Shown piece after piece: positions 43,085 through 55,666 of a DNA stretch of 64,000 bases. Under the pieces are notes generated by a model. It searched no databases, was not told the DNA's origin, and saw only the letters and a program-made list of their open reading frames with translations. The stretch is taken from NCBI GenBank assembly GCA_030789695.1, contig CM061142.1, positions 141,455,637 through 141,519,636 of the forward strand, in the 5' to 3' direction. Numbering within the stretch: position 1 is the first letter of the stretch; each line of letters opens with the position of its first letter. Source of the DNA: Scilla litardierei. Its lineage: Eukaryota > Streptophyta > Magnoliopsida > Asparagales > Asparagaceae. The translations under genes and the position numbers were made by a program.

Positions 43085-44805
43085 TGTAGTGCCCTGTGGT
43101 AGCTACTGCACACGTACTAGAGGGGGGGGGGTGAATAGTACTTAAAATAATTAAGAGAGTTATTCCTAACTATTGTGCAATGAACAAACGACAATGCGGA
43201 ATTAAACAACAATCAACAAGAATAAAACATACGTAGACAAAGTATGTTACTGGGTTCGGATCCACCCAAGTCTCCCGACTTGTTCCCGGTGATCCTACGT
43301 CCCAACCACCCGGATCCCCTCCGGATACTTGAGTTAGAAACCCTAACTCAAGATTTCCACTAACCCACTTGCGGAAACCCACAAGTGCAATCGACCTACA
43401 ATCGATGTCCGTGAATCCCACAACCCGGGATCACACAAACTCTCACAACCGAGAGTATACAACAATTCAATATGAAATGAAATAAACTCTTACCTTACAA
43501 AATCCTATGCCTTGAGTATACTTATCAAATTAGGGCAAAGATGGATTTTGAGGAAGAGGATGTCACCAAACCCTAGCTTCAAGAAGATGACCAGCAATGG
43601 AAGCCTCGGGTGGAGAATGGTGACTAGAATCAAGCTCTTGGCTTAAGAAGCTCACAATGGAGAGAATCTCTCTTGAGGAATTAGGGCTCAAGGTGTTGAG
43701 GGAGAGATTCTTGTGAGGGAGAGAGCTTTGAAATAGCTTGGGAGTGCTCTTCTCTTAGGTCTGAAATTGTTTGGAAATAGGACCTCTAACCTTGCCTCAA
43801 ACGAATCAAGTTTGTATTTATAGAGGCAAGGAAAATCGTGTTGGAAAAGTTCCCAACGGCTCTATTCTGAACCAGACTAGTCGGTCAAAGAAGGATCACT
43901 GACCGACTAGTTCATCAACTAGTCGGTCGGTGATACAACGAAGACCGACTAACGGTTGAACAGCCAAAAGGTCGAAGTACAGGCATTGACAACTAGTCGG
44001 TCTAAGAAGACTTGCCGACCGACTAGTTTCACAACGAGTCGGTCAGTGAATGTTCTTTGACCGACTAACAGTCGAAATAGAATAGGCTGACTTCAAGATG
44101 ACTTAGTCGGTTTAAGAACAAATGCTGACCGACTAGTTTCTCAACTAGTCGGTCGACAAACGTTCTTTGACCGACTAACTCGAAACAGTAGCTCAGGCTG
44201 AAAAATACTGAACACAACTAGTCGGTCTAAGAAGGATTCCTAACCGACTAGATCGTCATCTAGTCGGTCGATGACTCTTCTTTGACCGACTAACTGTAGA
44301 CAGAGAAAGAGCTGAATAAGGAGAGGCAAACTAGTCGGTTCATGTAGAGTTACCGACCGACTAGATCGCATCTAGTCAGTTGATGACTCTTCATGAACCA
44401 ACTAACATGCACTCGAAGCCGAGGAAAGAAGCGATAGGCTTCGAGAAAGTTTCTAATGGCTTCTAAGATTATCCTAGCTCTAAGATATGAGAGAAATGAA
44501 GTTTATAATGTAAGTCCTACTCAAGGCTTAACATTCTAATCTATGAAGCTAGAAGACTATAAAATAAACCTTACAAGCCGTCTTCAAAGCTTCAATCTTC
44601 ATTCTTCTTGACTTCAATATTGCTCCTTGAACTTCAACGAAGCTCCAGGTACACGATCATGCGTATTGAGAAGTCTTGAGATGTCTCTTTAGATGTTCGT
44701 AGTAATTTGGCGACGATCTCCGTAACTGCGCTCACAAACAATTAGTATACGTTATTTATGTTTGCTCATCATCCAAAACCAAATCCGGGGAATCAATACA
44801 CAACA
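43085..44805 (-). mobile_element. Element S2: 5' LTR (1721 bp)
   Basis: Same ends as the left LTR. The array at 43872-44405 and the TATA box near 43814 are kept. Confidence 0.95.
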
Positions 44806-44810
44806 ACCTG
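44806..44810. other. Target site duplication of S2, right copy
   Basis: ACCTG, identical to 37801-37805. Confidence 0.9.
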
Positions 44811-45270
44811 AGCTGATTGACAGAGACACCTACGCCTACACAAACTGAGATTTACCAAACTCCTTATTATTATATTTGTGTAGTAGTGTAGCGATCTTTG
44901 TAGGGAAAACTTTACCATACTAGTGTTATGTTTGGGGTCTTGTCTGGTTGGTGCTAGACAAGAGGGACTTGACTAGTTAAGGCTAGTCAAGTGAGAGCTT
45001 ATACTAGGATTGTTATTGTTTAGCACGTTGGTGAGTGCGGTACAGAGAACCAAGTGAGTGTAGAGTGGGTGCTCTAGCTACATGTTGTACCAACATTAAT
45101 AATCTAGTATTTGCTTTAGGGGCTAGACGTAGGTTGTGGGTGCGACCGAACCAGGGTAAATCTGATGTGCACTTTGTGATTGATTATATTCTCCATCTGC
45201 TTATAACTGCATATGATTGTTGAATAATTGCATGAGTTCGCAAAGAATTTTATTAGCATATTCACCCCCC
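44811..45270 (+). mobile_element. LTR-C, second part (plus), cut by element D
   Basis: It continues LTR-C and matches the minus-strand U5 of element B around GTAGGGAAAACTTTACC and TATTCACCCCCC. It is interrupted at 45270 by the LTR end of D, before its own 3' end. Confidence 0.75.
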
Positions 45271-46209
45271 TGTTAGGGTGAAAACCAAATCGCCTTGGGA
45301 TCAATGCAGAAACCAACCCTAATAAACTGATCAGGAATATAAAGCTGGCAAAAATCTAATCCCAACGACCCAACAAAATTCCCAATTGACCTTGCAATAG
45401 AAAGTAGCAAACAAATCACAGCAACAAATAAATCAATCGTAGACACTAGAGAATTTACCCTGGTTTGGTTGTAAACAACCTATGTCCAGCAATCCAATCC
45501 GAGACGATTCCACTAGTAGAGAGATCCAAATAATTAGGGTTACAAAACGCTCCCTCACACATGAGTAATAACTTGTCAGTGAAACAACCCCTCACGAATC
45601 CACTCAAGAGGAAGAAATCAATGGAAGAAAAAGAGAAGGAAAAACCAAACCTTTCTCTCAAGAACACAAACCCTAAAACTCTCTCCAATTTCCAATAGGG
45701 TAGTAAGAGACTCTCCAAAACTCAATGGAGGCTTAACCTAATCTAAAACAATAGATAACAAACCCAAAACAATGGGAAAAAACCGCATCCAAACCGTGCA
45801 TCTCGCGCATGGGCCTGCGCCGACTCGGCCCGAGTCGGCTGTCTGCTCGATCGAGCTCGGTCGAGCGAACATGCCCAAGGTGGAGTCGAGTCGACTCGAT
45901 CGAGTAGCCTAGCTACTCGGCCCGAGTGTCAGTGTTCCTCTTCAAGCAGAAAACCCTCGGGCTGCTCGGGCAAACAAAGCCTTCATGCTGCTTGGTCGAG
46001 TAGCTTCCTGCTCGACCGAGTAGCCTCCTACTCGACCGAGTAGGAGTCACCCGAGTCGAAGAGAAAACTTTTCCAAGCTCTCTGCCTGCTCGATTTGTCA
46101 GAGACTCATGCTGCTCGGTCGAGAGTTTACTGGTCGACCGAGTAGCCTCCTACTCGATCGAGTCACCTGGGAAAAACTGTCCACGGGATTTGAATCACAA
46201 AAAACAACA
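45271..46209 (-). mobile_element. Element D: 3' LTR (939 bp)
   Basis: On the minus strand it starts TGTTGTTTTTTGTG at 46209, preceded by the purine-rich AATCAAGGTAGAG, a typical Tork/Angela-like PPT. It ends TTTTCACCCTAACA at 45271. The array of CTCGATCGAG and GAGTCGACTC palindromes is at 45806-46165. The other LTR lies beyond the window. Confidence 0.7.
45806..46165. repeat. Palindrome array, CTCGATCGAG / GAGTCGACTC type
   Basis: ACTCGGTCGAGTAG-like units in both orientations, with GAGTCGAGTCGACTCGATCG near 45893-45912. They lie near the start of U3 of D. Confidence 0.8.
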
Positions 46210-46370
46210 CTCTACCTTGATTCAAATCTCATCACCAATGACTCCAGCACCTCCACGCTATGTGCCATGACCCCTTCTCTTGAATCATCATTGTCTCAGA
46301 AAACGCGCCCTCCGGCGCCACCTAAGGCAACAAAGAAATCAGCTCCATGCAAACCTAGAGCTTGACGGCG
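46210..46370 (-). pseudogene. pol: D pol last codons and 3' untranslated region
   Basis: After the B element is removed, the D frame continues from FTKPVP into a few codons resembling a copia C-terminus, with stops (about 46350-46370). The PPT before 46209 follows. Too short for more detail. Confidence 0.5.
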
Positions 46371-46375
46371 GGAAC
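46371..46375. other. Target site duplication of B, left copy
   Basis: GGAAC, repeated exactly at 53240-53244. Confidence 0.9.
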
Positions 46376-48197
46376 TGTTGGATCTGGATCCTAGCCTAGA
46401 GGGGGGTGAATAGGCTAATAAAATAATTCGTGCAACCCACGAACAAACATACACAGTTATAGCAGCACAACCAGAGTAAAAGATAGACAATCACATAGTA
46501 CGCACAGTTCTACCCTGGTTCAGTCGACCCAACGACCTAGTCCAGCCCCCAAAGCAGATACTAGTATTGAATAGTGCAATATGTACAAAACCACAAGTTA
46601 GAGCACGCTCAGAGCACCCTCTACGTCTCTAAACTCGCCAGGCTCTCAGTACGCCACTCACTGTGTTTTCTCTCACTATCAATCCTAGTAACGCTTTCTA
46701 CCAGCTAGTCCCAAACTAGTTGGGTCCCACTTGTCTAGCCCCAACCAGACAAGTCCCAAAATAGTCACAAAATAGGTAAAGTTTTCCCTACAAAGATCTA
46801 ACACAACAACTACACAAAATAATAAAGAACAGAGTTTAGAAGGCTCAGTTTGTGTAGCGGCGTCGTCTTCGTCAATCAGCACGGGTCAGATCTCGTCTGA
46901 CTTAGATGTACAAGTCTTGGCAACGGCAACTCAAGTTGCATCAACAAGCTCTTTGAATATTGCGGCCTTGCACTTGAATGTTGCGGCACTCACAAGGGAC
47001 TTCTCTCTCTCTCTTTCTTAATCTGTGCGGCTCCCCGTGCTTTGAGCCTTTCAACGTAAAGAGAACAACTTTCGGCCTGTCACAACACCAATCAAAGAAA
47101 ATAGCCTGTGCGTTAGAATTTCGACTTCATCAAATAAATGAACCCACGGTTGCTAGAAACATTTGTGCGGCTTCTTCTGGCTTCAAAAATTTCGGCAACC
47201 CTCAAAAATAATCATATGGCCCCCAACAAAAACAAGACTTCGGCTGCGGGTCAAAACCATGAAGAACCCCCCGGAAAAAAAATATTATCAGGTTGCTTGC
47301 TCTTGGGGATTTTGATTATTATTTAATTTGATTTGATGAAAAGTGCTTCTCAGATGTTTTTTTAAAGAGAAGTGCTTTGGCCCTGTCGTTTAAAGATTGC
47401 ATGCATTCATGATATAAACGAAAAAATTGCAAGCATGGAAACGAATTTAAAAAGGGATGCATGCATTCATCTGTTTTGAACTGAACTTCCCCTTTTTATT
47501 TTTGTGAGATTGATGAAGGATAGCAGCCGGCCTTGTTCTTGATTTTTTTGGTGGCTGCCGTGAGCTCTTGTGTTGAACGCCTGAAAAAAAACTGGTGATT
47601 AAAGCTTAGAATCAAAATTAGAGGAGAAGAGACATGAGCACTAATTTTTTATTACTACTTCCCTTTGAACGTTTTGGCATGTGCACAATATTTCGGCCTG
47701 ATGCTCTCTTCTAAAATTTTATTGGGCGCCTCCTCTTTTTGATCCTTGCGATCGAAATATAATGAACCCTTGTTTGAAAAGAAATTCGGCAGACTAGTTT
47801 TTTTTGTTTAAGCTGATCAAACCTTCAACCCTAGAAGATGGGTATTTATAGGACAAGGGTAATAGGGTTGTGCCAACCGCTTAGGGATTTGACTTAATCA
47901 ATATGGGATTTGATTTGCAATTCAAATTGGATGAGATTGGAATAAATCTCTAATTGACTTGACCAAATCTCAAGTTGCTTCCATCTCCCATTATATTGAC
48001 CAAGTCAAACTTCTTTGAGCACACACTTCCTTTCTCTCCTAGGATGCTATATGAATAGCGATTTCTCCAACACGTTGACATAGTCAACTCCTCAAGATTT
48101 ACCCCTTTGCCAATCCTGAAACACACGTAGCACACACGTTAAATAGTTCGCACGTTTGTCATCATCAAACCAAGATCTTAGATCGTTGCTTCCAACA
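46376..48197 (-). mobile_element. Element B: 3' LTR (1822 bp)
   Basis: On the minus strand it starts TGTTGGAAGCAACG at 48197 and ends CCAGATCCAACA at 46376. A TATA box (CTATAAATACC) lies at about 47841-47851. Similarity to the right LTR is very high by eye. No GATC palindrome array of the kind found in other families is seen. Confidence 0.95.
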
Positions 48198-48212
48198 ATC
48201 TCCCCCTTTTGG
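48198..48212 (-). other. Polypurine tract of B
   Basis: Minus strand CCAAAAGGGGGAGAT adjoins the LTR, SIRE-like. Confidence 0.9.
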
Positions 48213-49502
48213 TGATGACAAACCCATAAAAGATTTGAGCAATAGATATGGGTGTGTGAAGTGTGTTGAAGGGTGTAATGCAATATGATGTATGGATGAG
48301 TCATTCAAGCATTGCAAAGAATGCACAACAAATAGTAAATATAAAAGCATGCTCCCCCTTCTCTCAAGCTCCCCCTTCAACATTTATTCAAGTATTTTTC
48401 TTTCTCCCCCTTCAACAAATAATACTGATACCGATACCGACATCAAATCTATCAAATCGTCAAATCTTTTTTTCTCCCCCTTTGTAATCACCAAAAGTGG
48501 ATTAACGAAGTCACACAAATATTCCATGCAAAAGTAAACCATTAATAAATGTAGCGTTCAATTTGCATGAGTTTTCCACAAAATAGACAATCCAAGATCA
48601 TAGGATTTCATAACAAGACTTCTCCACCGTAGTGTAAGTGTAGTGCTATAGACAATAAAGTACAAGAGGAGATTCAATTTCAGAAAATCAACCAAATCAA
48701 TCCACATTTTCCAATTTTGCATGAATATCACTAGGATTGATTTTTTCCACCTCATCAAAGATGAGTTCAAGTTACCGAACCCCAAAACATGGCCTAAAAG
48801 GACTTTTAAATGTGGGGTGGCATTGCTTGATGAGTTATATACACCAACACCAATGATTACCCATGTAGCATAAGTTGGATACTCGTGGGTTGTGTATTAG
48901 CCATGAAGTGTATCCATTTTTCATACGGAGCAATTTTCATTTTTTTATTAGCAATTCTTTTGTGCTCAATTTTAATTCATGGCTAAACACTTCATATCCC
49001 TTAGAAAATTCAGAAATTAATCATTCCTACATTCACTTTCCATTATTCTTCAAAAGAGTCTCCAAAAGCACTAAAGAGTCAATTATCGTGAAAGTGAAAA
49101 TGTAGGTGTAGAAGTCAAATTCAAAATTTACGAGGCTTGTCATGGCTACTAAAAAGAGAACAACATGTTCATGTAGCTACAACAATAATGAATTAACTTT
49201 TACAAGGGATAGATTCGAACATTCATACAATACCACTTAAGGTAAATCATAAAGGGTATTCTTTTAAGCTCATTTTTTTGAATTTTTTTTTGAATTTTTT
49301 TGTTTTTTCAGAAATAAACACATTAAAAAATCATGCAAACAAGCACACAAGAAAAAATAAATCAAGCACACGAAACAATCTATGAAGGTATGCAATGAAA
49401 TGCAAAGAGGGATAAAAATTATACCTTCTCGTCGCTATTTGACGAAGGAGCTAAAAGAATGATGCATTGAAAAATTTGCTCCTCGCCAAATCTCCACCTT
49501 AC
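48213..49502 (-). other. B 3' non-coding region with extra purine tracts
   Basis: No pol. Four more GGGGGAG tracts (minus) at about 48352, 48370, 48403 and 48474 precede the true PPT. The remainder is AT-rich with T-runs near 49270-49310. No credible ORF. Confidence 0.6.
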
Positions 49503-51415
49503 CTACATGAAAGGTGTTAAGTGTGACCATGGAATCCAACAAGGTCCACTAGTGTTAGCCAATATTGTTTTAGGAACCCACACTTGTTTAAACTTGATAT
49601 TTGTGTTTCTAAATTTACAATAATATGATGTGTGGCCTACACTATCACAAGTAAAGCACTTTGCATGTGAGTTCTTTGCAATAGAGGGTACATTGTGGAA
49701 TTTCTTGAATTTTGGCTTTTCAACGTTGTTCAAACCAAATCCAAGTCCTCTTCTATTATTGCCATATAATTGATTCTCTAAAATGGTATCCAACGATTGT
49801 TTTCCCATAGAGAATTTCTTAATGGCCAATTCATGATTAGAAACTTTAGATTTTAACAATTTATTTTCTTCCACAAGCAATGTGCATTTACTTATAAAAG
49901 CTCTCTTGTTTTCCTCTTCCATCTTTTCAAATTCAATCATTTTTCTTTTAAAGTCATTATCCAACATGCAGAATTTATCATTAAGCTCTCTAATCACAGT
50001 CTTTTTCAGTTTCGAGCTTAATCAAATCAAGTTTAAGCATGCTAATATTATTCATCAAGGAAGGGCAAGAGAGACAAGGTGCTTCATCATTAAAACTGGA
50101 CTTTTCCTTTTTCAAAATGTCAATAGTAGAGTCACGAGCAACAATTTCAATTTTCAGTTTTTCAATCTCTTTAGACATATCATATTCAGATTGTTGCATT
50201 TCAAAGTTCTCATTTTGATAATCATCTATAGTGGATTCAAGCTCTACTATTTTATCTTGCATTTCTTTACAAAGAGTAAGGAGTTCAGCTTTACTACCAG
50301 AAATTACCTCATCGTGTATTCCCATCAATGCCATGCATGAGATGTCAACATGATCATCCTCCTCACTCTCAGCTTCGCTGTCCATATCCCAAGTTAGCAC
50401 CTTGGATTTTCCTTTTTCTTTAGCGATCTGAGCTGTCTCATGTGGGCAATCCCTCATTCGATGTCCTCTTTTCTTGCATTTAAAACAAGTCATTCTATTA
50501 GTAGCATTCTGATCATAAGTTTGCTTAGAAGACTGAAAAAAATTAGAGCGATTAAACATGGGTGCCATTTCTGTTCTTCCTTGCTTGGTCTGGACATACT
50601 TTCTGAAATTTCTGACCATTAGTGCTATGTCATCATCATCATCTTCACTTTCGTCAGCTTTCAGAGCAAGTGGCTTTGTAGCTTTCTCCTTCTCCTCAGG
50701 TTTCTCCCTTTCATCCAAGTTTGGCAATTCAAGCTCGTGGGACATTAAATTACCTATCAAGTCCTCCACCCTCATCGGTGACAGATCTTTCGCTTCTTGG
50801 ATGGTAGTGACTTTAGGCCTGAAAGAGCTTGGCAGTGCTCTTAATATCTTTCACCTGCTCAAGGCTAGAATATGGCTTACTGAGCGAGCTAGACTTGTAG
50901 ACAATGTTGGTGAACCTCACAAACATCTCTGATATGGTCTCTGATGATAGCATGCGAAATCCCTCGTACTCTGTGCTCAGAAGTGCAAGTCTAGACGCAT
51001 TCACCTGTGACGTTCCCTCATGCGTCACCTCCAATGTATGCCATATTTCCTGCGTAGTTAAACAATGTGAGATTCTATTATATTCAGATTTATCAAGTGC
51101 ACAAATGAGAGCATTCATAGCTTTAGCATTTAAAGAATAAGATTTCCAATCATTATCATCCCATTTGTCATTTGGTTTTTCAATCTCAACATTATCTACT
51201 TTAATTACAGGCAGTTTATATCCTTTTTCAATTATTTGCCAAGCTTTATAATCAACAGAAATGAGGTAAATTTTCATTCGATTTTTCCAATATGCATAAT
51301 CACCTCCATTAAATCTAGGGGGACGGGAAACAGACTGACCCTCAGCAAAAGCACTATCCAAATGGTTATTCATGGTCAAATCTAGGCTAGATCCTAAAAC
51401 CTGCTCTGATACCAC
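49503..51415 (-). pseudogene. gag: B gag with two zinc knuckles and two frameshifts; no pol
   Basis: Three consecutive frames (51415-50813, 50775-49990, 49997-49503) make up one SIRE-like Gag. The first holds RPPRFNGGDYAYWK and ALICALDKSEY. The second holds the CCHC knuckle CFKCKKRGHRMRDC and a coiled coil. The third holds another coiled coil and a second knuckle CFTCDSVGHTSYYC. Frameshifts fall near 50850 and 50000. The real start is probably the Met within LTMNNHL (about 51373). No protease, integrase or RT follows. Confidence 0.85.
51403..51414 (-). other. Primer-binding site of B
   Basis: Minus strand TGGTATCAGAGC, one base from the LTR. Confidence 0.95.
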
Positions 51416-53239
51416 TTTTGGATCTGGATCCTAGCCTAGAGGGGGGGTGAATAGGCTAATAAAATAATTCGTGCAACCCACGAACAAACATACGCAGTTA
51501 TAGCAGCACAACCAAAGTAAAAGATAGACAATCACAGAGTACGCACAGATATACCCTGGTTCGGTCGTCCCAACGACCTAGTCCAGCCCCCAAAGCAGAT
51601 ACTAGTATTGAATAGTGCAATAGGTACAAAACCACAAGTTAGAGCACGCTCAGAGCACCCTCTACGTCTCTACACTCGTCAGGCTCTCAGTACGCCACTC
51701 ACTGTGTTTTCTCTCACTATCAATCCTAGTAACGCTTTCTACCAGGTAGTCCCAAACTAGAAGGGTCCCACTTGTCTAGCCCCAACCAGACAAGTCCCAA
51801 AATAGTCACAAAATAGGTAAAGTTTCCCCTACAAAGATCTAACACAACAACTAAACAAAATAATAAAGAACAGAGTTTAGAAGGCTCAGTTTGTGTAGCG
51901 GCGTCGTCTTCGTCAATCAGCACGGGTCAGATCTCGTTTGACGTAGATGTACAAGTCTTGGCAACGGCAACTCAAGTTGCATCAACAAGCTCTTTGAATA
52001 TTGCAGCCTTGCACTTGAATGTTGCGGCACTCACAAGGGACTTCTCTCTCTCTCTTTCTTAATCTGTGCGGCTCCCCGTGCTTTGAGCCTTTCAACATAA
52101 AGAGAACAACTTTCGGCCTGTCACAACACCAATCAAAGAAAATAGCATGTGCGTTAGAATTTCGACTTCATCAAATAAATGAACCCACGGTTGCTAGAAA
52201 CATTTGTGCGGCTTCCTCTGGCTTCAAAAATTTTGGCAACCCTCAAAAATAATCATATGGCCCCCAAAAAAAACAAGACTTCGGCTGCGGGTCAAAACCA
52301 TGAAGAACCCCCCGGAAAAAAAATATTATCAGGTTGCTTGCTCTTGGGGATTTTGATTATTATTTAATTTGATTTGATGAAAAGTGCTTCTCAGATGTTT
52401 TTTAAAGAGAAGTGCTTTGGCCCTGTCGTTTAAAGATTGCATGCATTCATGATATAAACGAAAAAATTGCAAGCATGGAAACGAATTTTAAAAGGGATGC
52501 ATGCATTCATCTGTTTTGAACTGAACTTCCCCTTTTTATTTTTGTGAGATTGATGAAGGACAGCAGCCGGCCTTGTTCTTGATTTTTTTGGTGGCCGCCG
52601 TGAGCTCTTGTGTTGAACGCCTGAAAAAAAAACTGGTGATTTAAGCTTAGAATCAAAATTAGAGGAGAAGAGACATGAGCACTAATTTTTTATTACTACT
52701 TCCCTTTGAACGTTTTGGCCTGTGCACAATATTTCGGCCTGATGCTCTCTTCTAAAATTTTATTGGGCGCCTCCTCTTTTTGATCCTTGCGATCGAAATA
52801 TAATGAACCCTTGTTTGAAAAGAAATTCGGCAGACTAGTTTTTTTTTGTTTAAGCCGCTCAAACATTCAACCCTAGAAGATGGGTATTTATAGGACAAGG
52901 TTAATAGGGTTGTGCCAACCGCTTAGGGATTTGACCCAATCAATATAGGATTTGATTTGCAATTCAAATTGGATGAGATTGGAATAAATCTCTAATTGAC
53001 TTGACCAAATCTCCAGTTGCTTCCAACTCCCATTATATTGACCAAGTCAAACTACTTTGAGCACACACTTCCTTTCTCTCCGAGGATGTTGTATGAATAG
53101 TGATTTCTCCAACACGTTGACTTAGTCAACTCCTCAAGATTTACCCCTTTGCCAATCCTGAAACACACGTAGCACACACGTTAAATAGTTCGCATGTTTG
53201 TCATCATCAAACCAAGATCTTAGATCGTTGCTTCCAACA
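51416..53239 (-). mobile_element. Element B: 5' LTR (1824 bp)
   Basis: Same structure as the left LTR. Its innermost bases next to the PBS are mutated (AAAA where the left copy has AACA). A TATA box lies at about 52884-52894. An ORF at 53134-53550 joins B LTR to D coding sequence and is not real. Confidence 0.95.
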
Positions 53240-53244
53240 GGAAC
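53240..53244. other. Target site duplication of B, right copy
   Basis: GGAAC, identical to 46371-46375. Confidence 0.9.
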
Positions 53245-55666
53245 TGGCTTGGTAAACATGTCTGTGGGGTTCAAATCAGTTGGGATCTTCTGAAGCTCTA
53301 TCTCCTTCTTCTCCAACTCAAGGAAGGAATCGCGCACCTCAATATGCTTCATCATCGAACTATATGCTTGGTGCTTCGCCAGATGAATGGCACTCTGGCT
53401 GTCATAATGCACATGTGACGAACTATGCGACACCCCTAAATCTCTCAGCAGACTCATCAAATACTTGGCCTCCTTCACAGCTTCCACCGTTGCAATCAAC
53501 TCGGCCTCTGTAGTAGATAGTGCAACCATGACTGTAAGACCGACCTCCATGATACCGCGGTAGTGCCCAAACTGAACACATACCCCGTGGTAGATCGTCG
53601 CTTGTCTCTATCACATGTGTAGTCGCTATCGCAGTAACCTGTCAGCACCTTTCTGTCTCCTCTCCCATAGGGGATCCCGACACTCGCTGTGCCTCGTAGA
53701 TATCTCAGAATCCACTTGACGGCCTGCCAATGCTCCTTGCCAGGATTAGCCATGTATTTGCTAACCACTCCGATGGCCTGTGCAATATCTGGACGTGTGC
53801 AAACCATCGCATACATCAAGCTTCCTACTGCACTTGCATATGGCACCTGAGACATGTAAGTCTTCTCCTCATCAGTGCTTGGCGACTGACTCGCCGACAG
53901 CTGAAAATGAGCTCCCAAAGGTGTCGTCATGGGCTTCGCACTATTCATCCCAAACCGGGCTAGTTCCTTCTGAATATACCCCTTCTGTGAAAATCTAAGC
54001 TCATGCTTCTTTTGATCTCGAACAATCTCCATTCCGAGAATCTTCTTTGCGGGCCCCAAATCTTTCATGTCGAATTCTTGCCCTAGCTTCTCCTTCAGCT
54101 TCTTTACCTCCGACATGCTATTAGAAGCAATTAGTATGTCGTGCACATAGAGCAACAAATAAATCTTCAAGCCATTCTCAAGTGTGCGAACATACACACA
54201 TTGATCCTTGATGCTCCTCTCGAATCCTACTCCCATCATGAAGCTATCGAATCGTTTGTACCACTGCCTGGGTGACTGCTTCAACCTGTACAACGATTTC
54301 TTCAACCTGCACACCAAAGTCTGTTTCCCTTCAACTCTGAATCCTTCAGGCTGCTACATATAGATTTCCTCATCAAGATCTCCATACAGAAAGGTGGTCT
54401 TCACATCGAGTTGCTCCAACTCCATGTCCATGCTAGCAACTAGTGCCAATAACACACGAATGGACGTGTGACGCACAACTGGTGAGAATATCTCGTTGTA
54501 GTCTTCACCCTTCCGTTGTGCAAATCCCTTGGCAACCAACCTTGCCTTGTACCTGACATTGTTCCCATCTTGAGTTGAACCTTCTTTGACTTTGTATATC
54601 CCGCGACAACCAATAGCACGCTTCTCGCTAGGTAACGGCATCAAATCCCAAGTGTCATTCTGGTGAAGGGACTCCATCTCCTCCTCCGTAGATCTTTACC
54701 ACTGAGAGACATCTCCCGAGACTATGGCTCCACCATATGTCGCTGGCTCCTCGTGCTCTAGGTTTAGTGCATAAGACGCCATATCAGTGAAAGAATAACC
54801 TGCATAATCCCATGCTCCCAATCTTTTTGGCACTTTCTTCACCCTATTCGATCTCCGCGTTCCATCATCACCTGCATAAGTGTCAATGCGTACCTGAGAT
54901 GCACCGGGTGTCTGCACATGGTCCTCAGCATGGACCTCATCATATCCCTCAACTGGAGCATCGACCATCAACTCTGTGCCTGGTCGCTGAGTGGGCTGGA
55001 CCGGAAGACTAACCCTCTCCGGTGAAATCTCCTCTTCAGACGTGTCATCTTTTGAGTGAGAATGCTCTGCCCTGAGCATTGCATCTTCATAAAAAGTGAC
55101 ATGTCGGCTCACTATCTCTTTCTGACCATCTGGATCCCACAAACGATATCCCTTGACGTCGTGGCCATATCCAAGAAAGACACTTCTTTGCTCTTGGATC
55201 CAACTTGTCGCCCCTCTCGTGCACGTATGCCGGGTAACCCACAATTCGCAAGTACGAGTAATCTCCAGCTTCACCACTCCACATCTCCTCAGGGATCTTG
55301 TAGCCAATCGCTACTGAAGGAACTCTGTTCACAATGTGCACAGCAGTCGAGAGTATCTCTCCCCAGAATTCCTCCCCAAACCGGCTGAGTGCCTCGAACA
55401 CCGCACTCTCTCCAACAATGTCCGATTCATTCGCTCCACCACACCATTCGACTGTGGATCACCCAGTGTGCTAAAGTGTCTGCGGATCCTATGGAGTTTG
55501 CAGAAATTTCTAAACTCCCTCGAGGTAAACTCACCTCTATTGTCAGATCTAAGCACCTTCATGTGCCTTCCGGTTTGCTTCTCCACCATGGTTTTCCGCT
55601 CTCGAAACATATCAAAATTCTGGTCCTTTGACTTCATCAAGTACATCCAGACTATGCGAGAGTAGT
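53245..55666 (-). pseudogene. pol: D integrase-RT-RNase H, decayed and truncated
   Basis: Minus-strand fragments give a Tork/Angela-like copia Pol. Integrase shows YSRIVWMYLMKSKD, RSDNRGEF and NGVVERMNRTLLE (55666-55420). A variable linker and an RT with KARLVAKGF and FSPVV (54600-54470) follow, with the catalytic box changed to YVHD (about 54150). RNase H follows with CDSDYTCD, LSTTEAEL and YDSQSAIH (53650-53350), ending at FTKPVP where B is inserted. There are several frameshifts. Integrase is cut at 55666 by element E, so gag, protease and the 5' LTR of D should lie beyond E, outside the window. Confidence 0.85.
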
